A stretch of DNA of 64,000 bases from Craterostigma plantagineum (lineage: Eukaryota; Streptophyta; Magnoliopsida; Lamiales; Linderniaceae), in assembly GCA_027422505.1 (NCBI GenBank), contig JAPQWV010000127.1, forward strand, positions 62,001-126,000. Reading direction: 5' to 3'. The notes under the pieces are model-generated. The model was not told where the DNA came from and did no database searches. It saw only the letters and a program-made list of their open reading frames with translations. Positions 24,307-36,033 of the stretch are shown piece after piece. Position 1 is the first letter of the stretch, and every line of letters starts with the position of its first letter. A program made the translations under genes and the position numbers.

Positions 24307-27300
24307 CAGTGTTGTCAAAAATCCGCCATGGCGGCGCCATGGCGGTATGGCGTGGCGGGTTTCTGAAAATCCGACATACCGCAACCGCCTTGAAGGGGTT
24401 TTTGGTGGCGGCGCCATGGCGGACGCCATGACCATGGCGGTATGGCGGGAATGGCAGTCATGGCTTGAAGATAGCCGATTTAGGTTTTTTTTTGGGCTTA
24501 AATTGTATTTCTTTGGGCTTGTTGATGGATTTTGGGCTTGTCAAAAATAAAGAAGCACATGCTGACCCAATTTCAATATAGTTAATGTAATTAAAAACTA
24601 ATTTTGACTAAACCCTAAGATTACAATCGCTCACAGCCGATTAAGCGACACCCTCACTTCCAAATTGCATGCTAAACAGAACTCTAACATCAAAATTGCA
24701 AAGCTTTAGTGGCCAACCCACCCACCTCTGACGTCACCCACCGTTGACCAACCTACCGCCGGCCACCCACGAGCAGACTGCACACTGACCGACGCGACGA
24801 CAACACCTTGAAAGAGCAGAGCTGAGATGGAAGACGGGACATCGAGCGGAACGGCAGCTTCGAAGACGGGTTCTAAGGTTAGAGATGACATTGGATGGAG
24901 GTATTGTCACGCACCAAACGACAAGGACACAAATACCGTAGTTTGTAACTTTTGTCAGAAAATAATGAAGGGAGGAATAACCCGAGCGAAGAAACATTTG
25001 ATGGGAAAGAAGGGTGATGTTGCGGTATGCTTAAAGTGCCCTCCGGATGTCCGAAAAGATCTTTGGGATTATGAAAAGGCGAAGGCGACAAAGAATACCG
25101 AAAATACCGACAATGCATTGTATTGCGAAAGTGATGGGGATGACTACGACGCTTCCTTAGCGATCTCATCTCGTGGTGCTTCGGGGAGAAAGAAAGCCGA
25201 GATGAAAGGTCCAATGGATCTATATTGTCGAAATCCCGAGATTGCCATTGGCAAGAGGAAGAAGGAAACACTAAGGCAAGCTAGCATAAGACAAGCTTGT
25301 GATAAAGAAGCAATGGCTAGAGTACATGAATATATTGCTCGGTTTTGGTATCAAGCCGGCTTGTCTTTCAATCTCATCAAATTGCCGAGTTTTCAGGACA
25401 TGCTTGATGCCGTTTCTTCTTTTGGGCCAAATTTGCGAGCTCCGAGCTACCATGAGATTAGAGTTCCACTCTTGAAGAAGGAGGTTGAATATACGAAGAA
25501 TTTGATGAAGGATCATGAGATGCAATGGAAGTTGACCGGTTGCTCCATTATGTCTGATGCTTGGACAGACAGGAAGCAAAGATGCATTATAAACTTTCTA
25601 GTGAATTCGCCGGCGGGAACCATGTTTGTGAAGTCTGTTGATGCTTCCGACTTCGTGAAGACGGGTCAAAAATTGTTTGAATTGCTCGATTCATTTGTGG
25701 AGGAAATTGGAGAGGAGAATGTTGTCCAAGTTATCACGGACAATGGTAGTAATTATGTGGCGGCGGGCAAATTATTGGAGGAAAAACGACCACATCTTTA
25801 TTGGACCCCTTGTGCAGCTCATTGCGTTGATTTGATGCTTGAAGACATAGGCAAACTTCCTTTGATCAAGGCAACCATTCGGCGAGGGATCAATCTTGTC
25901 GGATTTATCTACGCCCATTCGAGTACCTTGAGTTTGTTGAGACATTACACAAAAAAAAGGGAATTGGTGAGACATGCTGTGACCCGATTCGCCACATCCT
26001 ATCTCTCCTTAAAAAGAATTCATGAAGAGAAGGTAAATCTTAGAAGGATGTTTAATTCTGAGGAGTGGAACACGAATAAATTGTCGAAGAATGCTAAGGG
26101 AAGAGAGGCGACAAAAGTTGTTCTTATGCCCTCTTTTTGAAATCATTGATAAGAGATGGGATTGTCAGCTTCATCGACCTTTGCATGCGGCCGGACACTT
26201 TTTGAATCCACAGATCTTCTACAACAATACCTCAATGGAGTTCGACTTTGAGATTGGACGTGGGTTTATGGATTGCATTGAGAGGTTTGTGGTGGGTAAA
26301 GAGGATCAAATGAAGATTTTGAACGAGTCAATAATTTATAAGGCCGGCGGTGGTATGTTTGGTGGGAAGCTTGCGAAGCAACACCTGGACCACATTGCTC
26401 CAGGTGAGATAAAAATTATTTATTTTTATCTATATGATTATTCAGATATCTTGATTGTGTATTGTTGTTTTTATTGCAGATAAATGGTGGCGATTATACG
26501 GTTTTCATACTCCAACTTTGCAAAGATTAGCCATGAGAATCCTCAGTTTGACATGTAGTGCATCGGGCTGTGAACGCAATTGGAGCGTCTTTGAGCAGGT
26601 AACTTATACACTTCTATCTTTTGGTTGAGTTTGGAAGAAGTTAATTAGAGTTGATTCATAAGTATTTTATAATTCTTTTATGACAGATTCATTCAAAGAA
26701 GAGAAATAGGCTCGAACATAAGAAGATGCACGATTTGGTCTATGTTAAGTACAATCAACAATTAAGAAAAAGATTTGATGTTAGAGATGAAATTGACCCA
26801 ATTTCACTTGATAACATTGATGAGTGCAATGAGTGGCTAGTTGGAGAAATGGATGATGATGATGGTGGTGATGCCGGGCGGGAGTTGGTGTTTGATGGTG
26901 ATACCACATTAAATTGGGAAACCGTGTTTGAGGCTTCGGGGGTTGGAGAGCCATTAACGAATACTAGAGGAAATGCCGCAAAAGAAAGAATCAATCGGTT
27001 GTTGGTTCGAGTAGCTCGAAGAAACAAGCCTCAAAAGGGAAGGGGAAAGGAAAAGAAAGAATGCTTGTAGATGAAGAATCCGAAGAAGAGGCGGAATTTG
27101 TTGATTCGGAGAGCTCGGAAGGTGAAGAGGAAGAAGGATATGCTCCCGTAGATGATAACATGGAAGATGACTATCTTGGGGTCGATGAGGAGGATGAAGA
27201 TGTTAGATAATTATTGTGTTTTGGCTTTTCATGTGTGCTAGTCTCGAATTTGACCCTAATGATATTTGCTTGTTTAGACCTTCACTTGTGTTTTTGGCTT

Positions 27301-27517
27301 GTTTAGACCTTGACTTGCGTTTTTGTGAGCCTAATTGATATTTGCTATTGATATATTTTGGTATTAATTGTTGTTATTAGTTATAGATATATATAAAATA
27401 TACATGTATTTTTTTGTCCGCCATGACATCGCCATTTTCCGCTACGCCATCCGCCATAGGTACATGGCGGTTTTTTGGCTTTCCGCCATGACCCGCCATC
27501 CGACATTGATAACACTG
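24307..27517 (+). mobile_element. hAT transposon, 3.2 kb, with perfect 8-bp target duplication
   Basis: The octamer CGTTCTAT lies at 24299-24306 and 27518-27525. Termini are CAGTGTTGTCAAAAA on the left and, inverted, CAGTGTTATCAATGT on the right. Both ends carry many CCGCCATGGCGG-like subterminal palindromes (24330-24450 and 27418-27500), likely transposase-binding sites. A defective transposase gene lies between them (24827-27210). Confidence 0.95.
24827..27210 (+). pseudogene. hAT transposase (BED finger, DUF659, hATC) with internal deletion and frameshifts
   Basis: The first exon frame (24827-26140, 437 codons) has a BED-type zinc finger (about residues 25-75: VVCNFCQKIMKGGITRAKKH) and a DUF659 region with MSDAWTDRKQRCIINFLVNS and VITDNGSNYVAAGKLL. 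The frame is lost near 26130, at the join LMPSF/FEIIDKRWDCQLHRPLHA, where family members have additional residues; an internal deletion is likely. Sequence resumes at 26091-26404. An apparent intron (26405-26479) follows, then the hATC dimerisation block (WWRLYGFHTPTLQRLAMRIL, SASGCERNWSVFEQ) at 26480-26599 and 26687-27070. The acidic tail (27040-27210) lies in a shifted frame. It cannot make a full transposase. Confidence 0.9.
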
Positions 27518-27799
27518 CGTTCTATAGTGTGAAGACATTGATTGATTTTGGGACAAGCTTAGCTCTTAAGAATTTGCCCGATTGATTTTGTGTAACGCAG
27601 CTTTTAGTTTCATGAGAACTTTACTAACCAACCATAGGGCATTCAAAGCCTAGTTGGACCTCGAAGATCTCGTGGGTCTAAACCTATCTGCAAATTCGTT
27701 GTCAGGGTCGTTGCCTTTTCGGTGTTGGCCGCATCAATTTGTCGGACAATAATATTTCGAATTCCGAGCTTGGTCGGGGAATTTGGGTAGCCTTACCCT

Positions 27800-28266
27800 T
27801 TGTCAAAACGGGCCTGGGCCCGCGGGATGGCCTGGTGGGGCGGGCTCTGAAATTTTAGGCCCGCTTGGAGGCGGGCCTAAGCGGGCAAGGCAACGCGGCA
27901 GGGCGGGGCGGGCCGTGCCGCGGATAGCCCGTCCAGAATTAAAAAAATGTATATTATTATATTATATAGTAAATTTACTAATAAATTATATTGATTTTTA
28001 TGTTTTTGAATTATGATTTATACTTTAATAACATAAAAAATTAATATTAAAGAAGTTGATAAATTAGATATATATTTCATATTGAAATTTTCATTTTTAT
28101 ATATTTTTTTCCAATTATTTTTTATAATTTTTTCTTTTTTTCTTTTCTATTTATTTTTTAAAACTGGCGGCTAAGCCCGCTACACGCCTGCAGTTGGGCC
28201 CGCCAATATGAGGGCTTGCCCGTTCCCCGCCCCGCCCCGCCGGTCCGTTTTGACAGTACTACACTA
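27800..28266. mobile_element. hAT-type MITE with GC-rich subterminal arms
   Basis: The 8-bp duplication CTTACCCT lies at 27792-27799 and 28267-28274. The left end starts TTGTCAAAACGGGCC; the right, inverted, reads TAGTGTAGTACTGTCAAAACGG, so the left terminus has lost about ten bases. GC-rich arms flank an AT-rich core. It shares its design with the element at 8060-8448. Confidence 0.7.
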
Positions 28267-28599
28267 CTTACCCTGTTAACAGCAGATTCCAAGGTTCCAT
28301 TACGACAAGCTGTTATACTAGTTACCCTTGCACGCCAGCTATGCGTGTAGTTAATATAATTGTGAATGCCTTGGCTTACCTGCCCGCATTGGCATAATCC
28401 AAATCTTATAGAAATTTGACATGTGGCACATGAATATAATCTAGTGTGTTTGTTGGTTTACCATGGGAGGGGTAGTAGTTAAAATTCCACATGTTTGTTA
28501 AATTATGATAGAGAGTTGGGTTATACTCAATTGGATATGGTAGAATAAACCAAGTGAAATAAAAATAGCTTTTTCAACTTATCTAGTGGGCATTTTTTT

Positions 28600-28959
28600 G
28601 GGGCATTTACGTTTCAGGGCCCCATTTATGTTTCAAATAGAGTTCAGACCCCTGTCAGAAAATTCGTAGTTTATGTACTTAGTTTTTCCATAAACACTTT
28701 CTAGTTCTCCAATATCACTCCATGAGTCTGTGGTAACATCTCATGGGTCTGTAGTAACACTTCATGGGTCTGTGGTAACACTTCGCGGTCCGCGATACCA
28801 CTTCATGGGTCTATGGTAACACTTCATGGGTCTGTGGTAATACATGGATCCTTTTCTCTAAATGAAACTTAAATTGGATCATTATTTATGAATGAAACTT
28901 ACATAGGTCATTATCTCTAGTTAACAATATGAACTGAGGTCTGACTCGTAATTTGCACC
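28600..28959. mobile_element. Long-TIR element with internal tandem repeats (360 bp)
   Basis: Left arm has TTACGTTTCAGGGCCCC and GAGTTCAGACCCCTGTCAG. The right arm, inverted, reads TTACGAGTCAGACCTCAGTT. Flanks ATTTTTTT and ATTTTTATT are close to a 9-bp duplication. The interior is an array of about 21-bp units (CACTTCATGGGTCTGTGGTA) at 28714-28855. It has the same design as the elements at 46195-46585 and 57797-61750. Confidence 0.55.
28714..28855. repeat. Short tandem array, about 21-22-bp unit
   Basis: Six imperfect copies of CTTCATGGGTCTGTGGTAACA. Confidence 0.85.
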
Positions 28960-28998
28960 ATTTTTATTTTAGTAACAAGACATCACGGTGGTATTTAA

Positions 28999-30981
28999 GA
29001 CCATCTCCAAGGTACTCTAAAATCCAAAAAATGAGGTAAAAACTCTCCAATCGTGCGCCAGAAGTAAACCCAAAATGCATATGGATGTTTCTCTCTCTTC
29101 ACTCAATCGCATATATGCGTTTTTTGGGATAAAACCTAAAATGGTCCCCGATGTTTACCCTATGAACCAATTTAGTCCCCGATGTTTCGCGTGAACCAAT
29201 TTAGTCCCTGATGTTATCGAAAATGAACCAAATTGGTCCCTCAGTCAATTCGTCCGTCAATTTAGACGGAGATTGCATTTGCGACGGCTTTAGCGACGGA
29301 ATTTCCGTCGCTAATTGAAAATTTAAAAATATAATAAATTAAATATTAAAAATGAGGAAAAAATGAAAAAAAGGAAAAAAATTCAAAAAATACAGTACAA
29401 AACTAAAAAAAAGAGAGAATATTACCAAAAATTAAATAAAAAATAAATAATAATAAAAAATAGAAAATAATAAAAGTAAAATAAAAACTAAATTTAAAAT
29501 AGAAAATGATAAATTAAACATTAAAAATGAGGAAAAAATACTAAAAAAGGAATAAAAATTCAAAAAATAGAGTAAAAATTCAAAAAAGAAAAATTCAAAA
29601 AAAGAGAGACAATATTACCAAAAGCTAAATAAAAAAAAATAATAATAAAAATAAAAAGTAATAAAAGTAAAATAAAAACTAAATTTAAAATAGAAAATGA
29701 TAAATTAAACTTAAAAAATGAGGAAAAAATCCAAAAAGGAAAAAAAATTCAAAAAAAAGAGTAAAAATTCAAAATAAGAGAATGTTACTAATAAACTAAA
29801 AAATAAATAATAAAAAAATATCAAAATATAAATAAAAATAAATAATAATAATTTAAAGTATTTTATTTTTTATTTTTTAAATCATAAATTAATAATTATC
29901 ATCTTTTTATTATTATTTATTTTTAATTTATTAGTTTTTCTGAATTTTTATTCTATTTTTTGAATTTTTTTTCCTTTTTTTGGATTTTTTCCTCATTTTT
30001 AATGTTTAATTTATCATTTCCTCTTTTAAATTTAGTTTTTACTTTACTTTTAATATTTTCAAATTTTTATTATTATTTATTTTTATTTAGTTTTTGGTAA
30101 TATTCTCTTCTTTTCTGAATTTTTACTCTATTTTTTGAATTTTTATTCCTTTTTTGCATTTTTTTCCTCATTTTTTAATGTTTAATTTATCATTTTCTAT
30201 TTTAAATTTAGTTTTTATTTTACTTTTATTATTTTTTATTTTTTATTATTATTTATTTTTATTTAATTTTTGCTAATATTCTCTCTTTTTTTTTTGAATT
30301 TTTTACTGTATTTTTTTGTTTTTTTGATTTTTTTCCTTTTTTTTTTTGCATTTTTCCTCATTTTTAATATTTAATTTATTATTTTTTTAAATTTTCAGTT
30401 AGCGACGGATTCCGTCGCTAAAGCCGTCGCAAATGCAATCTCCGTCTAAATTGACGGACGAATTGACCGAGGGACCAATTTGGTTCATTTTCGATAACAT
30501 CGGGGACTAAATTGGTTCACGCGAAACATCGGGGACTAAATTGGTTCATAGGGTAAACATCGGGGACCATTTTAGGTTTTATCCTTGCATTTTTTTTATC
30601 ATGCGTTTCAAGTCTCAAAATAACATTCCAGTCCTTCTCCATTTGATTCATTTATACTTTTTCCATTCGTTTTCTTTTCAAGTCCTTATTTATTTATTTT
30701 TTTATTTGTTTAAAAATTGCATTGAAGTACCATTCTTATTGATTTAATTATTTTATAACGAATTTTGTTACATATTTCATCAATTTAATTTTCAATAATA
30801 TTATGGTTTAGTTTGTAAAGTTATAATTTACACCGGTATTATTAAAAATAATGTAGAAGATAATATTACAATAATGGTCTTTTGAGTTTGAGAATTGGTT
30901 TCACGATTGGAGAAGAATTACTGTATTTTGAGTTTGAAAATGAGTTTGAGTATGCGAATGAGTTTTTCGATTGGGGATGGC
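28999..30981. mobile_element. Tourist-like element split by a nested foldback element
   Basis: TAA lies at 28996-28998 and 30982-30984. Ends are GACCATCTCC and, inverted, GCCATCCCC. The right part has GAGTTTGAGAATGAGT-type repeats that recur inverted in the element at 55465-55953, so the two are one family. The foldback element 29126-30586 interrupts it; without it the length is about 520 bp. Confidence 0.65.
29126..30586. mobile_element. Foldback element with about 200-bp terminal inverted repeats
   Basis: Arms 29126-29330 and 30382-30586 are near-perfect inverted repeats (AAACCTAAAATGGTCCCCGA at each outer end; GCGACGGCTTTAGCGACGG inside). The core is A-rich on the left and T-rich on the right and also pairs approximately, so almost the whole 1.46 kb can fold. 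The left core has about three copies of a unit of roughly 190-200 bp. Flanks GCGTTTTTT and GCATTTTTT look like a 9-bp duplication with one change, which suggests a Mutator-type origin. No protein is encoded. Confidence 0.8.
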
Positions 30982-31117
30982 TAATACGGCCGCCGAGACG
31001 AATGAGTCGGCGGAGTAACTCGATGACCATTTCTAATTTCCCTTGTTGATTTCAATTTTTCTAAGTTATATAATTTGGTTAGGGTTTCCCGATAAGCCTA
31101 AGGTTCGTCGCTGAAAA

Positions 31118-33134
31118 ATGGCTTCGGAGAAGTTGCTCGTGCTCACGGATCGCGTAGCTGTGTCTCTCGGTGAGGTTGTGGGAGCGTTGAAGGATGCGAA
31201 GAAAGAAAATTTTGACCCAATGATTATTACACAGGCTTCGACTGAGAGTAAGTTCCTTCTTTTTTTTCTTGTATCTTGATCAATCAATGATTTTATTGCT
31301 CGTTGGAGCTACGATCATTTAATTTTGATATGGGTTTCCTGTTCATAAGATTTTTATTGTGTTGAACCAATTGCTACTTTTACCAGTTGTAAGTTCGTTG
31401 GTACGTCAGACAGTTTTGCTCTGAATGGAAACATCACGGTGAATATCTTAATCTAAAGAATTAGATAAGAAGAGAATGGCAGATTTCTGTAATTTCCTTG
31501 TCTTATGACTCATGTTTATTTCATTTATTGGCAGGTCTGATTTCCTTCGAAGCTTCAACTGTTGATTATGTCGTCTTTATATTGAAGTCACTTGAGTTTC
31601 CAAATGATCAATTGCTTGTGAACATCTCACGAGCATTGAGGCCTGGTGGAACTGTCTCCCTTCATTTGACTTCTGAGGTTTTTACTTTTCAGATCAGATA
31701 GTGAATCTGCATCTGTGACTATGGTGGTTTCTTACTTTCCAAATATTAAATGTTACATGTTTGTGATCTTACAGGGGAACTCTTCTCTTCAGCACAAGTT
31801 AGTTATAGCTGGCTTCTTGGACGTACAATCTTTTGAAGCTAACCAGTCAATCGTGGTTAGTGGTCACCGTGTAATTTGAATGCACTTTCCTTTTGACTTT
31901 ATCATCGTATAGATTACTTGATTTCAGCTGTATCTTCTCTAAGAAGTCACTTGAGGTTTGTCATATTAAGATAGATATGTCATCGGTGATTTGTTCTTTT
32001 GTGCCGCATCCATAATAGGTAAAAAAAAAAGTATTTTGCCAGATATCAAATGGATTACAATACATGTTTTACTGTCTCCAACTTGTGCCATGTGATATGT
32101 TCACAGATCAAAGCTTATACCTGTCAATATTGGGGAATCTGTATGCATTTCTACAACTTGTAACACATTGATCTGATTGCGATAGATAATCGGAAAGAAG
32201 CCTTCATGGAAGATTGGTTCTTCTTTTTCATTAAAAAAGACGCCGCCAGTTCTTCCCATAATTCAGATCGATGACGATATGGATCTTATTGACGAGGATA
32301 GCCTCCTCACTGAAGATGACCTAAAGAAGCCCATTTTACCATCTGGTAGCTCATGGAGCACAACTTTGCAGCTCGACCAATTCTTTTTCTCTGTTTGGAA
32401 ATTTTATGTTTCTTTGGATTTATAGTTTGTTGCTTTACTTTGCTAACCCGAGAGTTTCTTTGATAGTGGGTGACTGCGAAGTTGGAATTACAAGGAAAGC
32501 CTGCAAAAATTGCACATGTGGAAGGGCTGAAGAAGAGGCAAAGGTGGAGAAGCTTGGGCTTACCGTTGAACGGCTTGACAATCCTCAATCTGCTTGTGGA
32601 AATGTATGTTCAAATTATGCATCCATAGCTATGGTTCATCATCAAAATTAGTGGTGGTGATGAGATGTTATAGAACCCTGATACCTATAATCACTAATGG
32701 AGGTGGAACCCATAAGAAAACGTGTCGATTCCTTTCCTGATTCAGCTTTGTTTTTGTTCAGACGTTACGATTCTTTTGGAGTTTGTTGTGAAATGAGATT
32801 TTTGCTCGCTCCCTTCACTTTTAATTTGGTTGTTGCAGTGTGGCTTAGGTGATGCTTTTCGGTGTGGTACGTGTCCATACAAGGGTTTACCTCCTTTTCA
32901 GCTTGGCGAGAAGGTAACTGTTCTTGCCTCAGCTTTAATTCTCTGCAATTGGATTTTTTCCACTATGTATGTATATATATGTATTTGCTAAGAATTGGTT
33001 GCATTTGTTCACAACCTTCAGCTTTTTCATATTTTCTGTTTCATTATAGCTGCTGGGCGTTTCTCTAATGCATTATTACATTGATTTCTGGGCAGGTAAC
33101 TTTAACTGGGAATTTCTTAGCAGCCGATATCTGA
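31118..33134 (+). CDS. DRE2: Anamorsin homologue DRE2 (cytosolic Fe-S cluster assembly)
   Basis: Seven exons: 31118-31247, 31535-31677, 31775-31855, 32186-32345, 32467-32603, 32839-32913 and 33096-33134. The total of 765 nt gives 254 residues with no break. The N-terminal half ([20 protein letters not shown], then LPGG-like [15 protein letters not shown]) is the methyltransferase-like fold. The C-terminal CIAPIN1 domain has both iron-sulphur motifs: C-X8-C-X2-C-X-C in [15 protein letters not shown], and the twin C-X2-C in CGNC...CGTC followed by [11 protein letters not shown]2 receives electrons from the diflavin reductase (ATR3/Tah18) for early cytosolic Fe-S assembly; the plant gene is essential. 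All eight cysteines are present. Confidence 0.97.
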
Positions 33135-33139
33135 GCTCA

Positions 33140-33950
33140 TTGCGTTTTTAGTTGGTTTTCCTCTTAGGACAGTGAGCGATGGTGATTGGTTTTTACTAGC
33201 GAACAGATACAATAATACATTTTCTCAATTTATCATTATTGATATTTTATGAGGGGGACAAATGTTTGTTCGTAATGACATAATGACTTGTGTAAGTGGG
33301 AACTTGTGCATCGTACTTTCGTGTTTTGTGTCACCTCCGTGCGTTGACGTCTGTTTTAGTAGGGAAAGAAAAAAACATGTATTTTTGCTATCTAAATATG
33401 ATTAGAAGGAAGATGATTCTTATTCTATGTTGTGTTTTCTATAACAGGAAACTATGCATGTAATATGGAAAATGAAGTATTTGTTACTATATGCTAATAC
33501 GATATTCTTTTCAGTAAGCTTTAGTAACAGTAATAACATTCACGACAATCATTAAACGAAAATAAGACACACTGGTGTTGTACATTGTATGTATCCACGC
33601 ACAAGATCGAAATGTCGTACCAATGTTTTTTTTCCCTTGCTGAGAAATGATGGGTATTGTTTTGACTAAATTTTTTCATCGGGTAGCATATATTTTGCTC
33701 ATATATAAATTGGAGATAATGAATAATTTTGGGAGTTTTTTCCAACGGAATCAATGGCACACTAATTATTTGAAGTTCCCTTAAAGACGACAAATATGGG
33801 CATTGTATTGGAGAGTCGTAGTGGTCGGGGGCGGTGGTGCAGAAGGCGGCACTTTTGCCCGAAGCCTTTCATTGGTTCGTATGCACAGTGTTTGCCTACA
33901 TCGACAATGGTGGTCGAAAGCTGATGACACAATTGGTTCGTTTGTCTATC
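33140..33950. other. Spacer after DRE2
   Basis: Holds the DRE2 3' UTR. I see no coding exon or clear element ends before the LTR-like sequence at 33954. Confidence 0.3.
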
Positions 33951-33953
33951 ACT

Positions 33954-34561
33954 TGTTGCGAAATGGACAGCGAAACGAAATTGAAAATCACGTAAGGATA
34001 AAATGGACACGGGAATTTACGTGGCAATCCCCTTTTTACTTTGGGTAAAAACCACGAGCGTGGTAGGAATTTTATTACCGGGTAAAAATAGGGGTTACAA
34101 CATCTCAATCTACAAAGGAGTAAACACTCACTGTCTCTCTTTACAGTCGGAGCAAATATCAAACTAACCCTCTATTTTATTTTCTCTCTACCTCTCTTTT
34201 TCTTCTCTCCAATACTTCTTCCGTGGGATGATTTCTTCTTCGACACCCGATGCCCTTTTATAGGCAATAGTAATGCCTAATACAAATAAAAAATTAAGTT
34301 ATTTGTTAAATGACCACGTGCAGAGTGTGGAGCCCACTTCAAATTGGCTGCCGAACTGGCGGACCACAAGAAATTGAAGCGGCATTGGTCCTCATTGGAG
34401 AGTAGATAGATGATAGTAGACTTGGGCAACGGGGTAGTTCGGTCAGGAATCACCCCACCGGTGTGGAAATCTGTCCTGCACAAGAGCTGGCATGCCAGAT
34501 GGGGCATGTCGGTTTTTTATTTTTTAAATCGTGGAACTGCGGTTCCCCTGAAACTCCAACA
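33954..34561 (-). mobile_element. Copia-like solo LTR or LTR remnant
   Basis: Read on the minus strand, it starts TGTTGGAGTTTCAGG and ends CAACA. It contains a TATA box (CCTATAAAAGGGC, plus coordinates about 34253-34265), followed by a pyrimidine-rich leader. Its tail has the ACCCAAAGTAAAAAGGG...CCACGTAAATTCCCGTGTC pattern common in plant Copia LTRs. No primer-binding site or coding region adjoins it, and flanking pentamers do not match. Confidence 0.5.
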
Positions 34562-34729
34562 GGCCGTTTAAATTAAAAAATATATATGATATTTTATTAT
34601 AATATGTTATATATAATATAGTATATAATAATGCTAATTAAGTATTTATGATTACCAAAATAATTAATGCAGGTTACTGTGTTTTTAATTAATGTAATAA
34701 CTAATGCACCCTTAGTGATCTGACAGAAG

Positions 34730-35640
34730 ATGGTACCTATTCGTTTATGGATGGTTCAAGTCTATAAGTTGGACAAGAATTTCGTAACAAGAAAGAATTG
34801 AAGAACGAAATCACTAAAATCGCAATCGATGCGTGTTTCGAATTCCAACTGGATATGCCGAACAAAACCATGTACATAGTGAAATGTGCCAACGAGAAAT
34901 GCACATGGCGAGTACGAGCTGCTTAGGACAAGAAAACTCTCCATTTTCTCAATCCGAAAGTACTGCAACACGCACACATGCCGTGTGTCTCATCGACGCC
35001 ATAGACATCGGCAGGAAAGTGCACCGCTCGTATCGAGCGCGTTGTTGAAAAATTCCAGGGCTCTTAAAGACTTTTCCGCACCCAGTTCAATACAGTCGAT
35101 GATGCAGAGAAGGGAGAAGAAGTTTCATATTACAAGACTTGAAAGGGAAACAAATTGTGACCGGTGAACTAGTCGGTAACAAGGACAAATGATATGATTT
35201 ACTTCCGGCGTACTTATATGCGGTGAGACAAGCCAACGAGGACATCATCACCGATTGGAGATGGACGAAGACACTCGGTTCAAGTACATGATATTGGCAT
35301 ACATCGCATCCATTAAAGGCTTTGCGTACATGAGGAAAATCGTTTCTATCGACGCAACTTGATTGAAGGGGAGGTATAAAGGGATTATGATGATTGCCAC
35401 GGCGCAAGACGGCAGTTACTAATATTCTATTGCAAGGACGTGGTTTCTCACGAGATTGCGACGTTTTGCTGCGGACAATGATGGTCTCGTAATAATTTTT
35501 GATCGAAACAATTGTATAAAGAATGTCGTTCCGGCCGTTTTCCCGCATGCGTTTCACGGTTTCTGTCTATGGCATATTCAACAAAACTTGAAGGCGAAAA
35601 TGAAGAAAAAATGTGTTTACCCGATTTTTTGACGTATAGC
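34730..35640 (+). pseudogene. Decayed MULE (Mutator-like) transposase fragment
   Basis: Broken frames on the plus strand encode MULE transposase landmarks in order: IDACFEFQLDMPNKTMYIVK plus CTWRVRA (N-terminal MuDR zinc-binding region), DEDTRFKYMILAYIASIKGF, the start of the catalytic region (FAYMRKIVSIDAT...LKGRYKGIMMIATAQDGSY) and LVIIFDRNNCIKNVVPAVFP...HGFCLWHIQQNLKAK. Stops and frameshifts separate the pieces. It ends abruptly near 35640, next to duplicated laccase DNA. Confidence 0.75.
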
Positions 35641-35661
35641 AACTGCTACATAAAGTTATTT

Positions 35662-36030
35662 TAAGCAGCTTGGAGAAGGATTACGAGGAACCATAGCAGA
35701 TAGATCTTGGCTCTCATTCTCTCTCCCACTCTTTTTTTTCTTTGATTGGGGTGCTTTGTTTTTAGCCATTATTGAAAAGTTTCAATTTTTATTATTTCGA
35801 TCGTGCCTAGAAGAGAGAGATATTATCATATTGCCAGAATCGTTTGTTGTAAAAGAAATTGATAGTTAGATATTATACCTTGTTGATTATGGCACTTTTA
35901 GTTAAAGATCCGTAATCAAGTTTTTCTCAATCCATAATCTCTTCCTAGTGTTCGTGATTTAGGACTAGAAGAAAAATATAATATATAGAATTTTATATGA
36001 CTGTTTATTACATAGTCCTTTTTTTTTTTA
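35662..36030 (-). repeat. Duplicated laccase first exon and promoter (truncated)
   Basis: Matches 21672-22010: the shared GGATTACGAGGAACCATAGC comes from the laccase signal-peptide exon, then the promoter sequence follows with scattered differences. Only the end of exon 1 and the upstream region are present, so the laccase copy is dead. Continuous with the PP2C 3' end, as in the other copy. Confidence 0.85.
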
Positions 36031-36033
36031 AGT

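Noticed and set aside
27783..28016. Gly/Pro-rich 77-codon frame
   Set aside because: It is the GC-rich arm of a hAT-type MITE with target duplication, not a gene.
34886..35557. Frames of 93 and 156 codons on both strands
   Set aside because: They overlap the decayed MULE transposase and are shadows of it.
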